64,000 nt of DNA, from assembly GCF_034043515.1 (NCBI RefSeq), contig NZ_CP138214.1, positions 1,240,001 through 1,304,000 of the forward strand, read 5' to 3'. Below are positions 37,729-44,832 of the stretch, piece by piece. This DNA is from Pseudomonas sp. MUP55 (GTDB lineage Bacteria > Pseudomonadota > Gammaproteobacteria > Pseudomonadales > Pseudomonadaceae). The position numbers and the translations under genes are program-made. Under the pieces are notes generated by a model. That model was not told the origin of the DNA and did not search any database. It saw only the letters and a program-made list of their open reading frames with translations. Position 1 is the first letter of the stretch. Each line of letters opens with the position of its first letter.

Positions 37729-38031
37729 ATGTGCGGACTGTGTGGCTTGCTCGGCGAAGACCTGCACTGGAGCGACCCTCTGGGCGACGCGCTGCCCAGA
37801 CGGCGCGAGCGCCTGCGCCGGATTGCGGCGATCAACCAGGTGCTGGCGGTGTTTCGGCTCAAGGTCGAGGACTTCCAGGGCGCCTCCTATCTGCTGCTCG
37901 GCGCCACTGGCAAACAGGCACTGGCCAGCGGCCTGGATCAACTCTGGCAGGCGGCCGAAACCATGCTCGGCCGGCCGCTGGATCCCCTCGACCCCATCCT
38001 GCTCGACCACTTGGAGCACCCCAAACTGTAG
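37729..38031 (+). CDS. 100-aa CxxC protein of unknown function
   Basis: The protein begins MCGLCGLLGEDLHWSDPLGD, placing a CGLC pair at residues 2-5, and is otherwise helical and charged (RRRERLRRIAAINQVLAVFRLKVEDFQGASYLLLGATGK). It is neither secreted nor membrane-bound by sight. The Cys pair could bind a metal. The next gene is a COG0523 metallochaperone GTPase, so a role in metal delivery or as the metal acceptor is plausible. Its stop codon TAG lies within the left end of a type II REPIN, so the REPIN insertion may have set the present C-terminus. I do not recognise a named domain. Confidence 0.75.
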   Translation: MCGLCGLLGEDLHWSDPLGDALPRRRERLRRIAAINQVLAVFRLKVEDFQGASYLLLGATGKQALASGLDQLWQAAETMLGRPLDPLDPILLDHLEHPKL

Positions 38032-38128
38032 GAGCGAGCTTGCTCGCGAAAAACTAGCAGGCGACGCGGAGCATCTGTTAGCGCTGCGTCATCGTTGACG
38101 ATTTTCGCGAGCAAGCTCGCTCCTACAG
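38026..38128. repeat. Type II REPIN overlapping a stop codon
   Basis: Inverted GAGCGAGCTTGCTCGCGAA pair with CTGTAGGAG / CTCCTACAG ends. The left end overlaps the last codon and stop (CTG TAG) of the small CxxC gene. The right end is 20 bases before the COG0523 GTPase start. Confidence 0.9.
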
Positions 38129-38148
38129 AGGCAGTGGAGATAGAAAAA

Positions 38149-39123
38149 ATGAGTATTGCACTGAATGTCGTCACCGGTTTCCTTGGCAGCGGCAAGACCA
38201 CCTTACTCAAGCGCCTGTTGCAGGGCGAAAGCCTGGGCGACACTGCGTTGCTGATCAACGAGTTCGGCGATGTCGGCATCGACCATCTGCTGGTGGAAGA
38301 AGTCGCGCCGGACACCGTCCTGCTACCCAGCGGCTGCGTGTGCTGCTCGATTCGCGGCGAGTTGAAGGACGCGTTGCTGGGCCTGTTGCAACGCCGTGAG
38401 CGCGGCGAAATCCCGGCCTTCAAGCGGGTGATCCTGGAAACCACGGGCCTTGCCGACCCCGCGCCGATCCTCGCCACGCTGAACAACGACGTGCAACTGC
38501 GCGGGCGTTTTCATATCGGCCTGGTGATCACCCTGGTCGATGCCAGCCATGCTGCCCTGCAAGAGCGTCTGCACCCGGAGTGGCTGGCCCAGGTGGCGGC
38601 GGCCGACCGGTTGCTGTTGAGCAAGACCGACCTGGTCGACGATTGCACCGCGCTGCGCGAGCACCTGCACGCCCTTAACGCCGGTACGTTGATCCTCGAG
38701 ACCCAGGCCATTCACAGCGGCGATCAACTGCTGCTCGGCGAAGGCGTGCGCGGCGCCGAGCCCGCCGTGGAGGTCAGTCGCTGGCAGCTGCATCAACCGG
38801 TCACGGCCCGCCACGGCGCGGCGCAGGTGTGCTGCCTGACCTTCGAGCAACCGCTGGACTGGGTCGGGTTCGGGGTGTGGTTGTCGATGCTGCTAAGATG
38901 CCACGGCGAACGAATCCTTCGCGTCAAAGGACTGCTCAACGTGAACGCAAGCTCGGCCCCTATCGTCATTCATGGCGTGCAGCACTGCCTGCATGCCCCG
39001 GTGCATCTGCCTGCCTGGCCTGGCACCGAGCGCCAGTCGCGCCTGGTGTTCATCCTGCGCGGCCTCGACCCTGCGCTGTTGCGCCGTTCCTTTGATGTGT
39101 TCGCGCGGCGGTTCGCAGCATGA
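38149..39123 (+). CDS. CobW/COG0523-family GTPase, putative metallochaperone
   Basis: 324 aa from the ATG at 38149. Walker A is GFLGSGKTTLL; the metal-binding CxCC motif is in LPSGCVCCSIRGELKDAL; the GTPase motifs ETTGLADP and SKTDLVD follow. A CobW_C domain completes it (HGAAQVCCLTFEQPLDWVGFGVWLSML ... FILRGLDPALLRRSFDVFARRFA). COG0523 proteins insert zinc or other metals into target enzymes or act in metal homeostasis. Being inside a catabolic cluster with a NodB-fold metallohydrolase suggests a dedicated supplier. It overlaps the next gene by 4 bases. Confidence 0.9.
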   Translation: MSIALNVVTGFLGSGKTTLLKRLLQGESLGDTALLINEFGDVGIDHLLVEEVAPDTVLLPSGCVCCSIRGELKDALLGLLQRRERGEIPAFKRVILETTGLADPAPILATLNNDVQLRGRFHIGLVITLVDASHAALQERLHPEWLAQVAAADRLLLSKTDLVDDCTALREHLHALNAGTLILETQAIHSGDQLLLGEGVRGAEPAVEVSRWQLHQPVTARHGAAQVCCLTFEQPLDWVGFGVWLSMLLRCHGERILRVKGLLNVNASSAPIVIHGVQHCLHAPVHLPAWPGTERQSRLVFILRGLDPALLRRSFDVFARRFAA

Positions 39124-40295
39124 TCACACTGCGCGTGCTCGGCACCTCCGTGACCTTGCTCGAATGCCTGCGCGTGCGCGCCGAGCAGGAGCTGGGCATT
39201 CGCCTGGTGTACCAGGTGCATGATGTGGAACAGGCCCAGCGTATCGCGGTGATGCAGCCCGACAGTTACGACCTGTACGACCAATGGTTCCACAACGTCG
39301 ACTTCGTGTGGCCGGCGCGGGCGATCCAGCCCATCGACACGCGGCGCATCGCGCTGTGGCATGAGATCAACGATCTGCCCAAGCGCGGCCGACTGTCGCC
39401 CAGCGACCGCCTGGGCAGCGGCAGCGTGCCGAGTGAGCGGCTGTTCGTGCAGCATGACGGCAGCCTCGGCAGCAGCGTGACCGAGCGCATCAGCATGCTG
39501 CCGCTGACCCACAACGCCGACAGTTTTGCCTATCGCCCGGAACGTCTGCCCGTGGGCTTCTGCCACGGCAATGAAAGCTGGGGATGGCTGCTGGACCCTG
39601 CGTGGCGCGCGCGCACGGCGCTGCAAAGTGACGCCGCCATCGGTGCGCTGGATGCCGCGCTGGCGGTGCAGGGTGCGGGGCTGGCGCAGTTCAAAGACAT
39701 CGGCAACATGAGCATCGAGGAAATCGACGTGCTCGCCGGGATTCTGGTGCGCAAGCAAAAGGAGGGGCACTTCGCGGCGTTCTGGTCCGACGATGAAGAA
39801 GCCGCGCAACTGATGCTCAGCCCCAGCATCGACATCCAGAGCCTGTGGTCACCCACCTTGATGCGCCTGCACCGTGCCGGCGTGAAATACCGGCTTGCCG
39901 TGCCGCGAGAAGGCTATCGCGCCTGGTTCGGCGGGTTGTCGTTGTCGCGCCATGCCCAGGGCCCGGTGCTGGATGCGGCCTACGCCTACCTCAATTGGTG
40001 GTTGTCCGGCTGGCCGGGTGCGGTGATGGCGCGCCAGGGTTACTACATCGGCAACCCGGCGCGCAGTCGCGACCACCTGAGCAGCGCCGAGTGGGATTAC
40101 TGGTATGCCGGCAAGCCCGCGCGCGAAGAGCTGCCGGGCAGCGATGGCCTGCCGCTGATCGACATCGGCGAAGTGCGTGACGGTGGCTCCTATGAGCAGC
40201 GCATGGGGCACATCGCCGTGTGGAATTCGGTGATGGATGAGCACAACTATCTGGTGCGCCGCTGGGGCGATTTCATGCGCGCGCGCTGCCTGTAA
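39120..40295 (+). CDS. Solute-binding-protein-like protein without signal peptide
   Basis: 391 aa. The fold resembles PotD/PotF-type periplasmic binding proteins (ITLRVLGTSVTLLECLRVRAEQELGIRLVYQV, LTHNADSFAYRPERLP, GMxxx-like KDIGNMSIEEIDVLAGILV, AYAYLNWWLSGWPGAVMARQGYYIGNP). The start overlaps the CobW-like stop (ATGA), and no hydrophobic export signal is present, so the product appears to stay in the cytoplasm. No permease or ATPase genes accompany it. It may be a cytoplasmic ligand-binding partner of the GTPase, or a non-transport member of the family. Confidence 0.75.
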   Translation: MITLRVLGTSVTLLECLRVRAEQELGIRLVYQVHDVEQAQRIAVMQPDSYDLYDQWFHNVDFVWPARAIQPIDTRRIALWHEINDLPKRGRLSPSDRLGSGSVPSERLFVQHDGSLGSSVTERISMLPLTHNADSFAYRPERLPVGFCHGNESWGWLLDPAWRARTALQSDAAIGALDAALAVQGAGLAQFKDIGNMSIEEIDVLAGILVRKQKEGHFAAFWSDDEEAAQLMLSPSIDIQSLWSPTLMRLHRAGVKYRLAVPREGYRAWFGGLSLSRHAQGPVLDAAYAYLNWWLSGWPGAVMARQGYYIGNPARSRDHLSSAEWDYWYAGKPAREELPGSDGLPLIDIGEVRDGGSYEQRMGHIAVWNSVMDEHNYLVRRWGDFMRARCL

Positions 40296-40399
40296 GCGCC
40301 TACCCCGGCAGGCGTGGACGTGTGCCTGTTCAAAGATCCGACGACATATCGGCTAATAAGTGTTCTTCGCTTTTTCTCGCATGCGTCAACACAAAGGGA

Positions 40400-40421
40400 G
40401 GCGGTTGATTTTTCTACCGCC
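40400..40421 (+). promoter_or_regulatory. Leader hairpin upstream of the toxin gene
   Basis: GGCGGT and ACCGCC arms enclose a T-rich 10-base loop, 20 bases before the ATG of the large gene. The ribosome-binding site itself is weak (GAGATACGAAT before ATG). The hairpin might modulate translation or mark a terminator for the cluster upstream; the T tract is inside the loop, so termination is less likely. No promoter could be fixed in the 146-base gap. Confidence 0.4.
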
Positions 40422-40441
40422 ATCCTCAGCGAGATACGAAT

Positions 40442-43400
40442 ATGAACGTTCCTCCATCGAATCCTAATTCTTCATTTGTGCACTCGAATTTGCCCCTGCC
40501 CCGGTCCGTACCCAACGAACCGCTGTCGCAGCCAGACCAGGCCAGCGAAACCGAAAGCACATCGGGCCCTGCCCGGCCTGCAGTACAGCGGCTTCGACGC
40601 AGTGTGGCTGCCGTAGCAAGCGACGTGACGCCGCCAGTTGTGAGTCCAGCCCCCCGCCAAACACCGCCAGCCAGCCCGCAGCTGGCGGACCGCTGGAAAG
40701 AGCGGGCCGGTAACACGCATAACCTGGTGAGTTTGAATAGCGCTTTAAACCAGATTCGGCAAGCCATCGAAAAAGATCCAGGGCTGGATCTGCCCACGTT
40801 GTTGCAAAATACCCGTGTAAATATTCACTCGCTGTCGACCTTTGGGCAGGCGAATAAAATCAAGCCTGGTGAGCAAGTGCCCATCGCGTGGTACCTGAGT
40901 GAAAACAAGCTGTATGTTCCGCAAAATCTCGAGCAACTGGCAAACCTGATCGAAGTGAATGCCCGGCCATTGCCTGAGCCTAAATCGCGAGGCAACTATT
41001 GGGGGCTGTTGTCCAGGCCCATCACCCTTGATAGCGCACAGAAAACCCAGCTGCGAGCAATGGTGGCCGAGCATATGGGGCAATTGTCGCCCGGGCAGGG
41101 GACGTTCAATGTATTTCAAGCCAGGCATGGCGCTGAAGCGAGAGGGCTGAGCACGGCGGGAACGCTGGCCAAGATGATCGAAAGCGCCGAGATGCAAGAC
41201 CTGGGCAAAAAACTCGAGGCAGCGTTTGATGGCGTCTCGACGCCCGACAGCGCTACCGAATGGGCTCTCACCGCCATGGTTCTGGAGCTTGACGCCAAGG
41301 CTGGCGACAAGCGCGGTGTAGTGGCCGGCTATGACCTGAATCAACCCGCCAATTGGGGCGTGCACCCTTCGGTGGTAGCGGAGCGTCTGGTCCAACACCT
41401 GGTGGACAAGCACCAAGTCGCTGCCGAGATGGCGCCCGCCGCCGCCCGATTGCTGCTGATGGGGGCGGCGCCGGCGTTCATCGTCGCGGACATGCCTGCC
41501 AACCTGGTGGTTGGATCCGCAGCCTGGGCGAGGTTGACGGCAGCCGTTGAGGCCTGCGAGCAGTGGAGCCCAGGTATTGCCGAGCAAGAAAACTTTCAGA
41601 CACTCATGGCGCGGGCCGAACACAGCCCGGTCTCCGAGGCCCAGGCGCTTGTCCAGGACAAAGCCCAGGCCCACGCATTGATCGAATGGGGAATTGCCAA
41701 GGGCAAAATTGCTCGACAGGAGGACGACGCCTATACGCCCGCGGCCGTGGCGGCGCTTCGCGATGCCTTCAATGCGGGCCTCACTGCGCAGAAAAAAGCC
41801 CACGACCAACTGAGCGCCCCTATGCCAAACCGCAGGGAAATGGCGCTTGAGCAACTCAAAGAAAGCTTCGGCATTGATGGGCCCTTTGATGTCCGCGATA
41901 TCCGCATCGCCAAGTCAAATGGCAACGAAAGCGAGTACCACTCGCTGCTGGATATCTACATGGCGGGTAAAACGGACCGTATCGTAAAGGGACACCTTTT
42001 TGATTTCTCGATAGGCTCCACGAATAGAAAGTATTTTCGGGTCAGGCCGCTCCCCGATATCAATCAGATGTTTGACAGCCGGATGGATAATTACCTTCGC
42101 GGTATGAAGGAGGCCATCACCCAGGTCGTTGTAAAACTGCAGTCCGATCTTCCAGACGCAGACAAGAAAACCATCGCGTCGGGCCACGTCGAGTTTTTTT
42201 CCTTGCGCAAAGCCAGTGCCGCACAAGCCGCAGGCGAAGAGTCGGCAGCAGAGGCGCAAGCCGCCAAGGCACGTTACGGCCTGCTGATGCGGGTGAAGTC
42301 GAAGATAGACCCGAACGGCAGTGACCGCGATCACAAGAACGTCCGCTATGTCTATTACGAAGTGTTCCCCCTGCAAGGGCTGATCCGTCCTCGTCATGAC
42401 TTGCCCAGGTATCTGCCGAACCCGCCTCCCAGGGTGTCTAATCCCGAAAACTATGAAACGACCCAGGCCAAAGGCGTTGACGTCGCGGTTGATTACGAGG
42501 CCTATGAAAATGGCACGTCGCCGCAGGTGGGAAAATGGTCCGGCGGGTTGTTGACCGAAGCGATCAAGGGCGTTTCTTTGCCGGAACTCAGGCCGGGGCA
42601 GCAAGTGAGTACCGCGACGGATGCCGAGGCGCGTTTTGCAACCATTGGCGCGGTGGTGGCCGACCATCTGCTGCACTCGCGAGAAGCGATCAAAGCCGCC
42701 GCCAAAGGTGTGACAGAGGTGGAAAAGGAAGAGGGCAGCATCACCGCCGCCTACAACTTCGTGACGGGGCTGGTGCCGTTCTGGAGTGCTATGGAGAACG
42801 TTCTTAAAGGCAACACCAGTGCTGCGGTCAAGGACGCCGCACTCGATATCTTCGGTTTCGTCATCCCGTTTGGCAAAGGGGTCGGCCAAGCGGGCAAGGC
42901 GTTGGGCAGGGCCGGCGAAAAACTTGGCACGCGTGCGTTCAAGGCGTCGGATGTTTTACTGAAGGCTGCGTTTGGCGGCCTGAACCCCGGCGATGGTCTG
43001 GGCACTCTTGCATTGAAGGGCCTGCAAGGAGCAAAAACGCTGCTGCAAACCACGTTTCGAGAGCTGCAGGTGCTGCGTCAGCAGGGCGGCAATATTGCTT
43101 CTTACGCCAAGACCTTTGGCGTCGTCGACGGCGAGATGAAAGTGGCCGGCGCAGCCTCCGGTGTAGTGGGCGTGACGGCCAAGCGCCACGCAGGTCAATG
43201 GCATGCCTACGATTTGAAAACCGGGCAGGTCTACGGCCCGCCTCTGAAAGACTTTCGCGCGCTCCAACCGCGCCAGGGCGCCGTGAACGCTGTCGATAAT
43301 GCCCTGTTCAATCGCTACGCCGTCAGCACGGCGAGGGTGGCCGGGTTAACTCCCGACAGCCAGGGCATCTATCGAGCGACGGACAACCGGCTGTACATCC

Positions 43401-44746
43401 GCAATGTTGATGAATCCGGCCGTGCGGCTGTTTTTCAGGTGCGCGAGGTTGGCAGCGCGGCCGATCAAACGACGGTACAAGCGCGCCTCATCAATCCCAG
43501 GACCAATCGGCAGACCGAGTTTGTGATAGGTCGCAACGCGGCAGGCGAGTGGCAGCGCCTGGGGTTGTCTGGGGGCACTCCGGTAACCGCCAAGGGGGTT
43601 TCCATCGAGCTGCCCATGGAAGAAGTCACGCGTAAAATCAGGCCCGACGGCCAGGTCGTATTCAGTGCCAGTGACAGCCATACGATGCGGTTCGATGTTG
43701 AGCTGGGCGCCTGGCGAGCAATGCATGGCAATCAGGTGCGCTGGCGAACAGGGCCTTATCAATGGGAGTCCGGCTCGGTGGAGGAGTACCTGAAAGCCAA
43801 GGACACGCTGCCCAAGTCGAGTACCGTTGAAACCATCAACTTCACGCTGCCGCGTATTCCCGATGCTGTCGCACCGATACCCAAAGAGATCAACTACCTG
43901 TGGATGGGCGGCCTGCTGCCGCCCCATCGGTTGGAGAACATAATAAACAATGCCAACAAAACGCCCGGCTACAAATCAGTTGTCAACGTGGACGCGGACA
44001 CCCCTGAGGTGTTCCAGCAAATCAAGGTTGCACTTGAAGGCAAGGCGAGCAACCTTGAAGTCCGTAATTTGAATGAAAGTGATGTCTTCGCGCGGCTCAA
44101 GGCATCGGAGAGCGGCGAGGTCTACGAGTATTTCCGACATGGCCCCAAGGAAAACTATGCGGCGGCTTCGGATTGGCTTCGTTATAAGTGGAATAACGAG
44201 TTCGGCGGCATTCACCTCGACAGCAATAACATCATCATGGCCAAGGTCGACGGCCTTGAACTCAACGCGGCCCCTGGCCAAGTGTTGATGAACACGCATG
44301 TGAACAAGGACAGTGTGGGGTTTGAAGGCTATAACAACAGCGTGTTCGCCAGTCACAAAGACAACCCGGTTCTTCAGGAAATGAGTGCGACGTTGTACGA
44401 GCGCTTTAAAGCGAACAAAGCGTGGCTGGACAGCAATCGACCGTATTTGCCGGATCGTCCAACCGCGCTGGAGCAGCAAGCATTCGATGCGTATGAAAAG
44501 AGAATTTTCGAAATCACTGGGCCCATCATGATGAACGATGTTCTGGAGAAGAACATGGGTGATGCCTATCACCTAAGCTGGGTGACGGCACGACCGGACC
44601 TGGAAGGCGTCATCCTGCCCAAGGCGGAGCTGGAACACCTGTCCACTGCGTTCAACCACTACTTGCCGTTTCGCGGCAAAGTGCCGGTTGATATTGGTTC
44701 CGATACCACTATGGCCAAGCCACCGGCATCCCGCACGAACCTGTAA
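40442..44746 (+). CDS. Large toxin-like protein with C-terminal TcdA/TcdB-type glycosyltransferase domain
   Basis: 1434 aa. Residues 1-80 are Pro/Ser-rich, likely disordered, with no Sec signal. Residues about 90-740 are helical and resemble, in style, the dermonecrotic-toxin-like modules of large Pseudomonas proteins. Residues 771-785 and 801-815 (YNFVTGLVPFWSAM and LDIFGFVIPFGKGVGQ) form a hydrophobic hairpin that could insert in membranes. Residues about 1146-1420 match the clostridial glucosylating toxin fold: IPKEINYLWMGG (1146-1157), AAASDWLR (1240-1247, with D1244 and R1247) and GGIHLDSNN. The Asp pair of the DxD motif becomes D1260-S-N1262, at the same 16-residue distance from D1244 as in TcdB. 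Glycosylation of a host target is possible, but the altered motif leaves activity uncertain. No secretion or immunity gene is adjacent. Confidence 0.8.
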   Translation: MNVPPSNPNSSFVHSNLPLPRSVPNEPLSQPDQASETESTSGPARPAVQRLRRSVAAVASDVTPPVVSPAPRQTPPASPQLADRWKERAGNTHNLVSLNSALNQIRQAIEKDPGLDLPTLLQNTRVNIHSLSTFGQANKIKPGEQVPIAWYLSENKLYVPQNLEQLANLIEVNARPLPEPKSRGNYWGLLSRPITLDSAQKTQLRAMVAEHMGQLSPGQGTFNVFQARHGAEARGLSTAGTLAKMIESAEMQDLGKKLEAAFDGVSTPDSATEWALTAMVLELDAKAGDKRGVVAGYDLNQPANWGVHPSVVAERLVQHLVDKHQVAAEMAPAAARLLLMGAAPAFIVADMPANLVVGSAAWARLTAAVEACEQWSPGIAEQENFQTLMARAEHSPVSEAQALVQDKAQAHALIEWGIAKGKIARQEDDAYTPAAVAALRDAFNAGLTAQKKAHDQLSAPMPNRREMALEQLKESFGIDGPFDVRDIRIAKSNGNESEYHSLLDIYMAGKTDRIVKGHLFDFSIGSTNRKYFRVRPLPDINQMFDSRMDNYLRGMKEAITQVVVKLQSDLPDADKKTIASGHVEFFSLRKASAAQAAGEESAAEAQAAKARYGLLMRVKSKIDPNGSDRDHKNVRYVYYEVFPLQGLIRPRHDLPRYLPNPPPRVSNPENYETTQAKGVDVAVDYEAYENGTSPQVGKWSGGLLTEAIKGVSLPELRPGQQVSTATDAEARFATIGAVVADHLLHSREAIKAAAKGVTEVEKEEGSITAAYNFVTGLVPFWSAMENVLKGNTSAAVKDAALDIFGFVIPFGKGVGQAGKALGRAGEKLGTRAFKASDVLLKAAFGGLNPGDGLGTLALKGLQGAKTLLQTTFRELQVLRQQGGNIASYAKTFGVVDGEMKVAGAASGVVGVTAKRHAGQWHAYDLKTGQVYGPPLKDFRALQPRQGAVNAVDNALFNRYAVSTARVAGLTPDSQGIYRATDNRLYIRNVDESGRAAVFQVREVGSAADQTTVQARLINPRTNRQTEFVIGRNAAGEWQRLGLSGGTPVTAKGVSIELPMEEVTRKIRPDGQVVFSASDSHTMRFDVELGAWRAMHGNQVRWRTGPYQWESGSVEEYLKAKDTLPKSSTVETINFTLPRIPDAVAPIPKEINYLWMGGLLPPHRLENIINNANKTPGYKSVVNVDADTPEVFQQIKVALEGKASNLEVRNLNESDVFARLKASESGEVYEYFRHGPKENYAAASDWLRYKWNNEFGGIHLDSNNIIMAKVDGLELNAAPGQVLMNTHVNKDSVGFEGYNNSVFASHKDNPVLQEMSATLYERFKANKAWLDSNRPYLPDRPTALEQQAFDAYEKRIFEITGPIMMNDVLEKNMGDAYHLSWVTARPDLEGVILPKAELEHLSTAFNHYLPFRGKVPVDIGSDTTMAKPPASRTNL

Positions 44747-44780
44747 CGCAGGCGTAGATGTGCATCAGTAAGCAATTGAA

Positions 44781-44812
44781 AAAGGCGGCTACCCATGCAG
44801 GTAGCCGCCTTT
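44781..44812. terminator. Bidirectional terminator between the toxin gene and gcd
   Basis: Perfect 13-base stem AAAGGCGGCTACC / GGTAGCCGCCTTT with a 6-base loop, flanked by A- and T-rich tracts. It serves the convergent toxin gene (ends 44746) and gcd (ends 44833). Confidence 0.92.
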
Positions 44813-44832
44813 GTTTTACCGCCGGGTACCGC

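Noticed and set aside
37729..38031. MCGLCG start as a class II glutamine amidotransferase (N-terminal Cys nucleophile)
   Set aside because: The resemblance ends after six residues; the protein is 100 aa and lacks the rest of the Ntn amidotransferase fold.
38032..38148. Zur control of the COG0523 GTPase
   Set aside because: COG0523 genes are often Zur-regulated, but the region upstream is a REPIN and has no GTTATA-type palindrome; the gene appears to be part of the catabolic cluster.
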